Below are positions 16,410-24,879 of a stretch of DNA of 64,000 nucleotides, one piece after another; within the stretch, counting starts at the first letter, position 1, and each line of letters opens with the position of its first letter. The notes under the pieces are model-generated. The model saw nothing but the letters and a program-made list of their open reading frames with translations, made no database searches and was not told the DNA's origin. The DNA is from Nocardia otitidiscaviarum NBRC 14405 (GTDB taxonomy: Bacteria > Actinomycetota > Actinomycetes > Mycobacteriales > Mycobacteriaceae). Location: contig NZ_BAGD01000119.1 in the NCBI RefSeq assembly GCF_000308635.1, forward strand, positions 22,450 through 86,449, given 5' to 3'. A program made the translations under genes and the position numbers.

Positions 16410-17855
16410 ATGGCGAAAGAGCTGCCCACATCCAGGCTGGCGCGGGGGACGAAGCTCGGTATGGCGGTCGCCGGTAATGCCTTGCGCGCACAGAAGACCC
16501 GGCGTTCCATGCGGGGGCGTTCGGAGGCCGTCCGCGCCCGGATGGCCGAGGAGTCCATGATCCGGGCCACCGAACAGATGGTGATGGTGCTGGGCACCAT
16601 GAAGGGCGTCGCCATGAAACTCGGGCAGATGCTCTCGGTACTCGACCTGGATCTGGTGCCGCCCGAACACCGCGACCGCTTCCAGCGCCGCCTCGCCGTC
16701 CTGCGCGACAGTGCGCCCACCGTGAACTTCGATGTCATGCGCGCGGTCATCGAGGAGGACTACGGCAAACCGCTCGACCAGGTCTTCGCCACCTTCGAGC
16801 CGGAACCGATCGCCGCCGCCTCCATCGGCCAGGTGTACCGCGCCACCCTGCACGACGGCCGCACCGTGGCGGTGAAGGTCCAGTACCCGGGTATCGACGC
16901 CGCGGTGCGCGCGGATCTGAAGAACCTGGCCATGTTTCGCCGCGTCCTGCAGTCGGCCATGCCCTGGGTGACGCCCGCGGTCCTGGACGAGCTGCGACTG
17001 AATCTGGAGAGCGAACTCGACTACGTCGCCGAGGCCGATACCCAGCGCGAGATCGCGCGGCTGTTCGCGGGGCATCCGTTCATCTTCGTACCCGACACCA
17101 TGCCGGAGCTGTCCACCACCCGGGTGCTGGTGAGCGAGTACTTCGCGGGCCGCGGCTTCGACGAGATCCGGCAGCTGCCCGATGCCGAGCGCAATCGCAT
17201 CGGTGAGATCATCTACCGCTTCTACGTGGGTTCGCTGTTCACCTTCAACGAATTCTGCGGCGATCCGCATCCGGGCAATCTGCTGCTCGGCGATGACGGG
17301 CGGGTCGCGTTCCTCGATTTCGGGCTGTTCAACCGGATGGATCCCGAGCACGTCCAGTTCGAGATCACCTGTATCCGCGCCGCCGCCGAGGAGCGCGCCG
17401 AGGATCTGCGTGACCTCATGGTGCAGCGTGGCGTCATCGAGTCACCCGAGGAGATCACGCCCGAGGAGTGCCTGGAATACGTGCTGGCGGCCTGCGAGTG
17501 GGCGCTCATCGACCAGGAGTTGACCATCACGCCCGAGCTGGCCTCCGGGGCGTTCGTGCTCGCGGTGGATCCGCGGGCCAGTGAGTTCGCGGGGATGAAG
17601 CAGCAGAATCTGCCGCCGGAGCACCTGTTCTCGCGGCGCGCGGATTTCCTGACCTTCGGCATGCTCGGGCAGTTGGAGGCCACCAACAACTGGCACCGCA
17701 TCGCCCGCGAATGGCTCTACGGCGACGAGCCGGTCACCGACCTGGGCAAGGCGCATCACGCCTGGCTGGCGACCCGCCCCGCGCCGGAACCGAAGCCGAA
17801 GGCCGCGCCCGCCAAGAAGAAGACCACCCGCAAACGCACCACCACCAAGGCGTGA
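16410..17855 (+). CDS. ABC1/AarF (UbiB-type) atypical kinase
   Basis: A 481-residue ABC1 family protein. Features in order: KxGQ-type nucleotide motif in GVAMKLGQMLSVLD (about residues 64-77), the Ala-rich loop PIAAASIGQVYRATLHDG, VAVKVQYPGI with the conserved lysine, ELDYVAEADTQREIARLF, catalytic GDPHPGNLLLGDDGRVAFLD, and LDFGLFNRM in place of DFG. The C-terminal tail is Lys/Ala/Pro-rich (PKAAPAKKKTTRKRT). Relatives support isoprenoid quinone synthesis or lipid handling and act as ATPases. The ATG at 16410 follows GGAGGG; the longer frame from 16317 adds low-complexity sequence. The next gene begins 22 bp later, so the two are probably co-transcribed. Confidence 0.9.
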   Translation: MAKELPTSRLARGTKLGMAVAGNALRAQKTRRSMRGRSEAVRARMAEESMIRATEQMVMVLGTMKGVAMKLGQMLSVLDLDLVPPEHRDRFQRRLAVLRDSAPTVNFDVMRAVIEEDYGKPLDQVFATFEPEPIAAASIGQVYRATLHDGRTVAVKVQYPGIDAAVRADLKNLAMFRRVLQSAMPWVTPAVLDELRLNLESELDYVAEADTQREIARLFAGHPFIFVPDTMPELSTTRVLVSEYFAGRGFDEIRQLPDAERNRIGEIIYRFYVGSLFTFNEFCGDPHPGNLLLGDDGRVAFLDFGLFNRMDPEHVQFEITCIRAAAEERAEDLRDLMVQRGVIESPEEITPEECLEYVLAACEWALIDQELTITPELASGAFVLAVDPRASEFAGMKQQNLPPEHLFSRRADFLTFGMLGQLEATNNWHRIAREWLYGDEPVTDLGKAHHAWLATRPAPEPKPKAAPAKKKTTRKRTTTKA

Positions 17856-17877
17856 ACCGCCGCATGAGGAGAAGTCA

Positions 17878-19119
17878 ATGGCCGATCGGGAATTCGACCT
17901 CGTACTGTTCGGGGCGACCGGCTTCGTGGGGAAACTGACCGCGGAATATCTCACCCAGGCCGCGCCCGCGGGCGCACGCATCGCGCTGGCGGGCCGTTCG
18001 GAAGCGAAGCTGGCGGCGGTGCGCGCCGAACTCGGTGCGGCCGCGGCGGACTGGCCGCTGGTGATCGCGGATTCGTCGGATCAGGCGTCGCTGGACGCGC
18101 TGGCCGCGCGCACCAAGGTGGTGGTGACCACGGTCGGCCCGTACCTGCGCTACGGTCTGCCGCTGGTCCAGGCGTGCGCCGAGAACGGCACGCACTACGC
18201 CGATCTCACCGGTGAGCCGCTGTTCATCCGCGAATGCATCGACCGTTTCGGCGACAAGGCCGCCGAGACCGGCGCGAAGATCGTGAATTCCTGTGGCTAC
18301 GACTCGATTCCGTCGGATCTGAGCGTGTACCAGCTGTACCGGCGCAGCGTCGCGGACAATACCGGCGAACTGACCGACACCACGCTGGTGGCGTGGCTCA
18401 AGGGCGGAATGAGCGGCGGCACCGTGGATTCCGGGCGGGCCATGATGGAGGCCATCGCGGCCGATCCGGCCAAGGCGTCGATCATGTCGCATCCGTATTC
18501 GCTCAGCCCGGACAAATCCCTGGACCCCGACGTGGGCCGCCAGACCGATCAGGCGCTGGCCCGGGCGTCGAGCATCGATCCCAGCCTGGACGGCTGGGTG
18601 GCGACCTTCGTGATGGCCGCGCACAACACCAAGGTGGTGCGCCGCAGCAACGGCCTGCTCGGCTGGCCGTACGGCAAGAACTTCCGCTACCGCGAGGTCA
18701 TGAGCGTCGGATCGTCCACCGCCGCACCGCTGGTGGCCGCCGGGGTCGCGGGCGGCATCGTGGCGACCATGGCCGCGGGCGCGATGCTGTCACGTGTCGC
18801 GGTGGGCCGCAGGCTGCTCGACCGCATGGTGCCCAAGCCCGGCACCGGTCCGAGCGAAAGCGCCCGCCGCAGTGGGTGGTTCACCATGCGCACCTTCGCG
18901 CACACCACCTCCGGGGCGAAATACGTGTGCACCTTCGCCGGTCAGGGCGATCCGGGCTATCAAGCCACCTCGGTCATGCTCGGGCAGTCGGGGCTGGCGC
19001 TGGCCTTCGACACACTGCCGGAGATCGCCGGAATCCTCACTCCCGCTTCGGCCATGGGTGACGCGCTCACCGAGCGGCTGCGCGCCGCCGGGATGACCGT
19101 CGAGGTCGAGACCGCCTGA
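17878..19119 (+). CDS. trans-acting enoyl reductase / saccharopine dehydrogenase-like protein
   Basis: A 413-residue NAD(P)-binding protein of the Rv2449c/Rv2953 type. The N-terminal Rossmann motif is DLVLFGATGFVGKLTAEYL, followed by RIALAGRSEAKL, VVTTVGPYLRYGLPLVQAC, GTHYADLTGEPLFIRECI and VNSCGYDSIPSDLSVYQLYR. A hydrophobic stretch PLVAAGVAGGIVATMAAGAM occurs at about residues 283-302. In M. tuberculosis Rv2953 reduces a polyketide-derived double bond during phthiocerol dimycocerosate synthesis; other family members are uncharacterised. It starts at the ATG behind AGGAGAAG, 22 bp after the ABC1 kinase gene. The substrate here is unknown; a mycolic or polyketide lipid is the natural guess. 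Confidence 0.85.
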   Translation: MADREFDLVLFGATGFVGKLTAEYLTQAAPAGARIALAGRSEAKLAAVRAELGAAAADWPLVIADSSDQASLDALAARTKVVVTTVGPYLRYGLPLVQACAENGTHYADLTGEPLFIRECIDRFGDKAAETGAKIVNSCGYDSIPSDLSVYQLYRRSVADNTGELTDTTLVAWLKGGMSGGTVDSGRAMMEAIAADPAKASIMSHPYSLSPDKSLDPDVGRQTDQALARASSIDPSLDGWVATFVMAAHNTKVVRRSNGLLGWPYGKNFRYREVMSVGSSTAAPLVAAGVAGGIVATMAAGAMLSRVAVGRRLLDRMVPKPGTGPSESARRSGWFTMRTFAHTTSGAKYVCTFAGQGDPGYQATSVMLGQSGLALAFDTLPEIAGILTPASAMGDALTERLRAAGMTVEVETA

Positions 19120-19122
19120 TCC

Positions 19123-19152
19123 GGTGGCGCCTCCGCGTGCGGGGGCGCCACC
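19123..19152. terminator. hairpin after the enoyl reductase-like gene
   Basis: GGTGGCGCC (19123-19131) pairs perfectly with GGCGCCACC (19144-19152) across a 12-nt loop, immediately after the stop at 19119. Confidence 0.7.
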
Positions 19153-19185
19153 CGCGGGACGACCGCGCTCCCGTCTGCCGCGCGG

Positions 19186-19208
19186 TATCCAAAATGGATA
19201 TCCAAAAT
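19186..19208. promoter_or_regulatory. 13-bp-spaced direct repeat of TATCCAAAAT upstream of espG-like gene
   Basis: TATCCAAAAT occurs at 19186-19195 and 19199-19208, and the first copy forms a small palindrome TATCC-AAAAT-GGATA. It stands out as AT-rich in a GC-rich gap about 180 bp before the EspG-like start. It is a candidate protein-binding site; the regulator is unknown. Confidence 0.35.
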
Positions 19209-19390
19209 CGGAATCCATAGTGGGCCAGGTCACATTCGAGCAACTTCCGGATCCACACACCGATTCGGGAGCTCCGGTAGGGTCCCCAGCGGGACACAGG
19301 GGTGCTCGCAGAAAGGGGAACGCCCTACATGTCCGCATCGGACGTCGGGAATCGCTCGGCACATCCCGGCTACCAGGGGGAACTCCTGCC

Positions 19391-20086
19391 GTGAACACCA
19401 AATGGCTGCTGACTCCCGAGGAGTTCAGCCTGATCTGGACCCGGGAGACCCGGCAGGACCGCCGCCCCTATCCGCTGCACACCATCCCCACGCCCGAAAC
19501 CCCGGACACCGCACAGCGTTTGCGGCACCGGTTCCTGCGACGCACCGATCCGGAACTCACGGCCGCCCTCATGCTCTGCGCCCGCTCCGACGCCACCACC
19601 GTCACCCTGTTCGGCGAGCGGACCGCGGGCCCGGCCGTCCGCGCCTTCGCCGCGGTGGCGCAGCAGCGCGCCGGAGTGCTGATCGGACTGCCGGACGCCG
19701 TGAGCGTCATGGTGTGCCCGGCCGAGCGCCTGGGCCGGGAGCTGGTGGAGGCCGTCGGCTCCGCACCGGCCGGTCGCCTCGCCCCGTTGCGGGAACCCCA
19801 GGACGCGGTGCTGCGCGATGCGGGCGGCCATCGCTGCGCCGAACTCGAAACCCGGGGTGACGCAGCCCTCTTCCGCCGCAAACTGAACGAGCCGGTGGAC
19901 GGGCGCGGTTTCATCACCGTGTCGGTGGACCCGGCCAATCCGCTGTCCCCGCCCACCCGGCACCGCACCTGGCTGGACTTCTCCGACGACGGCCGCTATC
20001 TGCTCACCACCGATGCCGACCTGACGCTGACCCCGGTGAACGACGAGGACTTCGCCGCCGCGCTCATGCACATGGCTCGGCTGTGA
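19391..20086 (+). CDS. EspG-family ESX secretion-associated protein
   Basis: A 231-residue EspG-like protein: WLLTPEEFSLIWTRETRQDR at the N-terminus, central strands GVLIGLPDAVSVMVCPAERL, and the C-terminal FRRKLNEPVDGRGFITVSVD and RTWLDFSDDGRYLLTTDADL. EspG proteins are cytosolic chaperones that bind PE-PPE substrates of type VII secretion. No ESX component, PE, PPE or WXG100 gene lies nearby, and nocardial EspG-like proteins commonly occur alone, so the client is unclear. The GTG at 19391 follows GGGGGA and directly precedes the conserved start; longer frames upstream cross a hairpin and repeat region. Confidence 0.8.
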   Translation: MNTKWLLTPEEFSLIWTRETRQDRRPYPLHTIPTPETPDTAQRLRHRFLRRTDPELTAALMLCARSDATTVTLFGERTAGPAVRAFAAVAQQRAGVLIGLPDAVSVMVCPAERLGRELVEAVGSAPAGRLAPLREPQDAVLRDAGGHRCAELETRGDAALFRRKLNEPVDGRGFITVSVDPANPLSPPTRHRTWLDFSDDGRYLLTTDADLTLTPVNDEDFAAALMHMARL

Positions 20087-20184
20087 ATCCTCCGGTTCCG
20101 GCGACAAGCGGGTGAACGCTTGGCAACGGGGGGATTTCGGCGAGTCCGCCACGCGGGCCCATCCCGCCGTGCTACATCTCAGAG

Positions 20185-21036
20185 ATGGCGAAGTCGACTA
20201 CCTGGTCTGTTCCGGTGACCAAGGCCCTGCGGGCGAACGGTACGAAGGTCAAGAAATTCGACACCTCGGCCACCCCCGGCTTCAAGGGCGACAAGAAGGC
20301 CGGGGAGAAGTTGCTCGCCCAGCGGGCCGTGGTGCTCTCCGATCTCCAGGAACGCCTGTACGCCAACGGCCGATCCGGCGATCAGCGCAGCGTCCTGCTG
20401 GTCCTGCAGGGCATGGACACCGCGGGCAAGGGTGGCATCGTCCGGCACGTCATCGGCTCGGTGGATCCGCAGGGCGTCGACCACGCCGCCTTCGGCGTGC
20501 CGACCGAGATCGAGCGCAAACACCACTACCTGTGGCGCATTCGCAAGGCGCTGCCCCGCCCCGGCCAGATCGGCGTCTTCGACCGCTCGCACTACGAGGA
20601 CGTCCTGGTGGTGCGCGTCCACGAACTGGTCCCGCCGGAGGTGTGGGACAAGCGCTATGACGAAATCAACAAATTCGAGCGCAAGGTGGTCGACAGCGGC
20701 ACCACGATCGTGAAGGTCGCCATGTTCGTCTCGCTCGACGAGCAGAAGAAACGCCTCATGCAGCGCCTCGAACGCACCGACAAGTATTGGAAGTTCAACC
20801 CGGCCGATATCGACGAACGTGCGCACTGGCCCGCCTATCAGGAGGCGTACCAGGCCGTTCTGGACAGGACGAACACCGAGTACGCGCCCTGGCATCTGCT
20901 GCCCGCCGATCACAAGTGGTATTCGCGCCTGGCCGTCACCGAATTGCTCATCGACGCCCTTCAGGGCCTGAAGCTGGAATGGCCGCCCGCGAACTTCGAT
21001 ATCGAGGAGCAGAAGCGCCGCCTGCTGAAGTCCTGA
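20185..21036 (+). CDS. polyphosphate kinase 2 family protein (PPK2)
   Basis: A 283-residue PPK2-type polyphosphate:nucleotide phosphotransferase. It carries the family Walker A VLLVLQGMDTAGKGGIVRHV (about residues 71-90), RKHHYLWRIRKALPRPGQIG, the Walker B-like VFDRSHYEDVLVVRVHELV, a lid region LDEQKKRLMQRLERTDKYWK, and the C-terminal NTEYAPWHLLPADHKWYSR. Such enzymes use polyphosphate to phosphorylate nucleotides; class (NDP or NMP substrate) cannot be settled by eye. Length and gene structure are normal. It is preceded by a short gap after the EspG-like gene and about 145 bp upstream of the disulfide-system pair. Confidence 0.92.
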   Translation: MAKSTTWSVPVTKALRANGTKVKKFDTSATPGFKGDKKAGEKLLAQRAVVLSDLQERLYANGRSGDQRSVLLVLQGMDTAGKGGIVRHVIGSVDPQGVDHAAFGVPTEIERKHHYLWRIRKALPRPGQIGVFDRSHYEDVLVVRVHELVPPEVWDKRYDEINKFERKVVDSGTTIVKVAMFVSLDEQKKRLMQRLERTDKYWKFNPADIDERAHWPAYQEAYQAVLDRTNTEYAPWHLLPADHKWYSRLAVTELLIDALQGLKLEWPPANFDIEEQKRRLLKS

Positions 21037-21181
21037 CCCGTCGACGAACAGGAATCTCTCAGGTTCACCCGCCATGATGGCGCTCGATGTGTGTCTGGTC
21101 GCGGCCGTCAGCGGTCACGCAAATCTCGCGGTCCCAGCCGTACGATGCAGGCGCAGGGGTCCGAGGCGACAGAAAGGCGTG

Positions 21182-21967
21182 GTGAACGCACAGGTGGGCA
21201 AGCAGGATCTTCGGAAGAACCCGCTCGCGGCGGCGCAGCGGTCCGACCGCAATCGCAAGATCGCCATCCAGGTGGTGGTGGCCGCCGTGCTGGTGGGCCT
21301 GGTCGCGGCGATCATCATCGGCATCGCCATGGGCCGGGAGGACAAGGACGAATCCACCGCCTTCAACCCGACGCTCGGCTTCGATTCCAGCCAGGGCGCG
21401 GTACCGCCGAACCTCACCCCGGGTGGCGCCATCCGGGTCGGCGACGCCGACGCCAAGGTGAAGGTCCAGGTGGTCGCGGACCCGCAGTGCCCGGCCTGCG
21501 CCATGTTCGAGAAGGCCAACGGCGAGGTGCTCGAGCAGGCGGTGACCGACGGTACCGCGGTGGTGGAGTACAACATCATCTCGTTCCTGGACCGGGCCTC
21601 CAGCAACCAGTACTCCTCGCGCGCCGCCAATGCGGCGTACGTGGTCGGCACCACCGATCCGTCGAAGTTCCAACAGTTCCTGGCGAAGCTGTTCGCCGCG
21701 CAGACGCCCGAGGGCGGCGGCCCCGGCCTCACCGATGATCAGCTGATCGAGATCGCGACCGCGGCCGGGTACACCGATCCCGCTGTGGCGCAGGCCATTC
21801 GGGACAACAAGTACGCCGCCTTCGTGAAGGCCGAGACGCAGGCCGTCTTCGACGCGGGCGTCAAGTCCACGCCGTCGGTGTACGTCAACGGCGAGCAGGT
21901 GCAGACTCAGCAGGAGCTGATGAGCCAGGGCGGGCTGCGACCGGTGATCGAGGCCGCGGCGAAGTGA
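21182..21967 (+). CDS. membrane-anchored DsbA-like thiol:disulfide oxidoreductase
   Basis: A 261-residue protein with a cytoplasmic basic N-terminus, a membrane anchor (IAIQVVVAAVLVGLVAAIII, about residues 27-46) and an extracytoplasmic thioredoxin-fold domain with the active site VVADPQCPACAMFEKANGEV (CPAC, about 101-104) and the cis-Pro region GVKSTPSVYVNGEQV. It inserts or isomerises disulfides in exported proteins. The start is GTG 21182 after AAAGG; the GTG one codon upstream is equally placed. Its stop overlaps the GTG of the following VKOR gene by 4 bp, which makes the two a coupled oxidant-reoxidant pair, as in mycobacteria. Confidence 0.9.
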   Translation: MNAQVGKQDLRKNPLAAAQRSDRNRKIAIQVVVAAVLVGLVAAIIIGIAMGREDKDESTAFNPTLGFDSSQGAVPPNLTPGGAIRVGDADAKVKVQVVADPQCPACAMFEKANGEVLEQAVTDGTAVVEYNIISFLDRASSNQYSSRAANAAYVVGTTDPSKFQQFLAKLFAAQTPEGGGPGLTDDQLIEIATAAGYTDPAVAQAIRDNKYAAFVKAETQAVFDAGVKSTPSVYVNGEQVQTQQELMSQGGLRPVIEAAAK

Positions 21968-22533
21968 TCATCACGGCTACGCCCAAGGCCGCCTGGGCGC
22001 TGTTGATCGGCGGCCTGGCGGGCTGGATCGCGTCGATCGTGCTGACGGTCGACAAGTTCAAGCTGCTCACCGATCCCGGGTTCAAGCCGCTGTGCAGTAT
22101 CGACCAGGTGGTGGCCTGTACCACCGTCATCGAATCGGATCAGGCCTCCGCCTTCGGTTTTCCCAACCCGCTCATCGGCATCGTCGGCTTCTCCGTGGTG
22201 GTGACGCTGGCGGTGCTCGGCATCGCCGGAATCGGCTTCCCGCGCTGGTTCTGGGGCGGCCTGTGGGTCGGGCTGGTGCTGGGCATGGTGTTCATCGGCT
22301 GGCTGATCTTCCAGGCGGCGTACCGGATTCACGCCATGTGCCCGTGGTGCATGGTGGTGTGGGCGGCCACGCCGGTGCTGCTGGCCGTCACCACCGGGCA
22401 GCTGTTCGAGCGGTCCCGGGGAGTCCTGCAGATCGTGGTGGAGTGGCGGTGGACAGTGGTCGCCGTCTACTACGCCGTGGTGGTGCTGATCCTGTTCCTC
22501 CAGTTCCAGGACTACTGGCTGGATCTGGTCTAG
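21964..22533 (+). CDS. vitamin K epoxide reductase (VKOR) family protein
   Basis: A 189-residue integral membrane protein with four to five helices, e.g. WALLIGGLAGWIASIVLTVD and FPRWFWGGLWVGLVLGMVFI. Conserved loop cysteines are in LCSIDQVVACTTVIESDQA, with the family serine/proline region FGFPNPLIGIVGF, and the redox motif is CPWC in IHAMCPWCMVVWA. It reoxidises the DsbA-like partner using menaquinone, replacing DsbB in actinobacteria. It is translationally coupled to the upstream oxidoreductase. The downstream gene is convergent and overlaps its last bases (22530-22533). Confidence 0.92.
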   Translation: MIITATPKAAWALLIGGLAGWIASIVLTVDKFKLLTDPGFKPLCSIDQVVACTTVIESDQASAFGFPNPLIGIVGFSVVVTLAVLGIAGIGFPRWFWGGLWVGLVLGMVFIGWLIFQAAYRIHAMCPWCMVVWAATPVLLAVTTGQLFERSRGVLQIVVEWRWTVVAVYYAVVVLILFLQFQDYWLDLV

Positions 22534-23624
22534 TTCGGCGGCCCGGCGCTCAGCGTCACGTACACCGTGCGCTGTCCGCCGGGGCCGGTCAGATCCAGGC
22601 GCACAACGTCATTCGGCTTCCGCACATTGAGGGCGGCGCGCAGCGCCGTGGCCGTGGCGATGCGCTGACCGTCCACGGCGATGATGACCTCCCCTTCGGT
22701 GAGGCCCGCCGCGTGGGCGGGGAGGCCGTGGATGGCGAGGTCGATGCGCGCGCCGCCGTCGCGGTCGTCGGTGGTGAGAATGCCGAGGGTGGCGGTCGGT
22801 CCGACGTGCACGGTGTCGGTCGGTGTGCCGGAACGGATCTGCCGCACCACGGCCATGGCATCGTCGATGGGCACGGCGTACCCGCTCGGATCCTGGCCGA
22901 GCAGCTTCCGCACCTCCCCCGACGCGGCGGTGACCACGCCGACCACCGCCCCGTACCGGTCGACCAGCGCGCCGCCCGACTGCCCCGCGCTCACCGCGCC
23001 CGCGATCTCGATCATGCCGGTCAGGTTCTTGCGTGACAGGTCGGCCGCATCCCGGGCCACGATGGTGCTGTCCAGGCCGGTGATGGTGCCGCCCACCGCG
23101 GTCGGGGAACCGGTGCCGCCCGCATTGCCGATGGCGAGCACCTCGTCGCCGATCCGCAGCGGGATCGAACTGCCCAGGCGCGCGACCGGCAGCGCGTCCG
23201 CGCCGGAGAGTTCCAGCAGGGCGATATCGGCGCTCGAGTCGTAGCCGAGCACGGTGGCCGGGTATTCCGCGCCGGTGCCGGTATCGGTGACCCGCACCCG
23301 CTCCGCGCCCTTGATGACGTGATGGCTGGTGAGCACCTGACCGTCCGCGGTGAGCACGATGCCCGATCCGGCGGCCCCGAGCCCGAAGGGCCGCACACTC
23401 GCGTTCACATTGACCAGTGCGGGCTCGACCGCCTGCGAGACCACGGTGGCGTCCAACGGCGGCAGCGGCGGACCGAGCAGGCTGTGCTCGACGGCATCGG
23501 CGCGGAAGGGCCAGCGGGGCAGCTCCCCCTGGTAGCCGAGCAGCGCGCCGACGGCCAGCACGGCGGCGACCACCAGCGCGAGGAACCGTCCGGCCCCGGT
23601 TCGCTCCCGTTCCCGTTCGTGCAT
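22530..23624 (-). CDS. membrane-anchored trypsin-like serine protease with PDZ domain (HtrA/DegP type)
   Basis: A 364-residue S1C protease: an N-terminal anchor (FLALVVAAVLAVGALLGYQG, about residues 14-33), protease domain with GSGIVLTADGQVLTSHHVIK (His), YDSSADIALLELSG (Asp) and GAVSAGQSGGALVDRYGAVV (Ser; AGQSGG instead of the usual GNSGG), followed by a PDZ domain (IHGLPAHAAGLTEGEVIIAV, ALRAALNVRKPNDVVRL). It is extracytoplasmic and probably acts in envelope protein quality control. The ATG at 23624 has AGGAGG at 9-nt spacing; the frame continues upstream without support. It is convergent with the VKOR gene, so a link to disulfide-folding stress is only suggestive. Confidence 0.9.
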   Translation of the reverse strand: MHERERERTGAGRFLALVVAAVLAVGALLGYQGELPRWPFRADAVEHSLLGPPLPPLDATVVSQAVEPALVNVNASVRPFGLGAAGSGIVLTADGQVLTSHHVIKGAERVRVTDTGTGAEYPATVLGYDSSADIALLELSGADALPVARLGSSIPLRIGDEVLAIGNAGGTGSPTAVGGTITGLDSTIVARDAADLSRKNLTGMIEIAGAVSAGQSGGALVDRYGAVVGVVTAASGEVRKLLGQDPSGYAVPIDDAMAVVRQIRSGTPTDTVHVGPTATLGILTTDDRDGGARIDLAIHGLPAHAAGLTEGEVIIAVDGQRIATATALRAALNVRKPNDVVRLDLTGPGGQRTVYVTLSAGPPN

Positions 23625-23752
23625 GGCCACCCGCCTCCTGTGTGCCCGTGGGCCCGGCGTTTGTACTTCCACTAGTACCAGCACAGGGCACCGGGGTGAC
23701 ATAACAGACGAAAGGTTGGCTCATCGTGGCATGCGGGAGTAGGCATGTACCT

Positions 23753-24805
23753 ATGACCACAGCTGCCGCCTATGCCGTTTCCGCACCGGATGGCCACTTC
23801 GAGAAGGTCGCCATCGAACGCCGTGAACTCGGCCCGCACGACGTGCTGATCGATATCGAATACGCGGGCATCTGCCACTCCGATATCCACACCGCCCGGG
23901 ACGAATGGGGCGGCGCGAAGTATCCGTGCGTGCCCGGCCACGAGATCGCGGGCCATGTCGCGGCGGTCGGCTCGGCCGTGACCAAGTTCCAGGTCGGCGA
24001 CCGGGTGGGCGTGGGCTGCATGGTGGATTCCTGCGGGAAGTGCGACCCCTGTCTGGCCGGGGAGGAGCAGTACTGCGTCCCCGGCGCGACCATGACCTAC
24101 AACACGCCCGTGCCGGAGGAGTTCCAGCCGGGCGGGTACACCCTCGGCGGGTACTCCACCCAGATCGTGGTGACCGAGAGCTTCGTGGTGTCGATCCCGG
24201 AGGGCATCGGGCTCGATGTGGCCGCGCCGCTGCTGTGCGCGGGCATCACGCTGTTCTCACCGCTGCGGCACTGGAACGCCGGTCCCGGCAAGCGCGTCGC
24301 CATCATCGGCATGGGCGGGCTCGGGCATGTCGGGGTGAAGATCGCGGCCGCCATGGGCGCGGAGGTCACCGTGCTCAGCCATTCGCTGAGCAAGGAGGCC
24401 GACGGGCGCAAGTTCGGCGCGCACCACTACTACGCCACCAGCGAGAAGCAGACCTTCCGCGACCTGCGCGGCCACTTCGACCTGATCATCAATACGGTGT
24501 CGGCCGATCTGCCCATCGACAGCTACCTCAAGCTGCTGCGCCTGGACGGCACGCTGGTGATCCTGGGCCTGCCCGAGAACCCGCTCCAGGTCAAACCGTT
24601 CACCATCGCGGGCTACCGGCGCTCGCTGGCGGGCTCCATGATCGGCGGCATCGCGCAGACCCAGGAAATGCTGAACTTCTGCGCCGAGCACGGCATCGGC
24701 GCGGAGATCGAGACCATTTCCGCCGACCGGATCGACGAGGCGTACGAGCGGGTCGTCGCCAGCGATGTGCGCTATCGCTTCGTGATCGACACGGCCACCA
24801 TGTGA
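23753..24805 (+). CDS. adhC: zinc-dependent NAD(P) alcohol dehydrogenase (AdhC-like)
   Basis: A 350-residue cinnamyl-alcohol-type dehydrogenase. Catalytic zinc region EYAGICHSDIHTARDEWGG and CVPGHEIAGHVAAVGSAV; structural zinc cysteines in DSCGKCDPCLAGEEQYC; nucleotide-binding VAIIGMGGLGHVGVKIAAAM; and the family signature YPCVPGHE. M. tuberculosis AdhC (Rv3045) reduces aldehydes with NADPH. The ATG at 23753 is preferred; the frame extends nine codons upstream without further homology-like sequence. Divergent from the HtrA-like protease across about 128 bp. Confidence 0.92.
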   Translation: MTTAAAYAVSAPDGHFEKVAIERRELGPHDVLIDIEYAGICHSDIHTARDEWGGAKYPCVPGHEIAGHVAAVGSAVTKFQVGDRVGVGCMVDSCGKCDPCLAGEEQYCVPGATMTYNTPVPEEFQPGGYTLGGYSTQIVVTESFVVSIPEGIGLDVAAPLLCAGITLFSPLRHWNAGPGKRVAIIGMGGLGHVGVKIAAAMGAEVTVLSHSLSKEADGRKFGAHHYYATSEKQTFRDLRGHFDLIINTVSADLPIDSYLKLLRLDGTLVILGLPENPLQVKPFTIAGYRRSLAGSMIGGIAQTQEMLNFCAEHGIGAEIETISADRIDEAYERVVASDVRYRFVIDTATM

Positions 24806-24879
24806 GCTCCGCCGAACGGCGGGTGACACGCGGCGGTCCGCGCCGCCGTTGACACCGGTTCACGGCTACGTTGGCCGTT

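Noticed and set aside
22945..23000. Loss of the catalytic serine in the HtrA-like protease
   Set aside because: The motif is AGQSGG rather than GNSGG, but the Ser-Gly-Gly is intact and His and Asp are present, so it is probably active.
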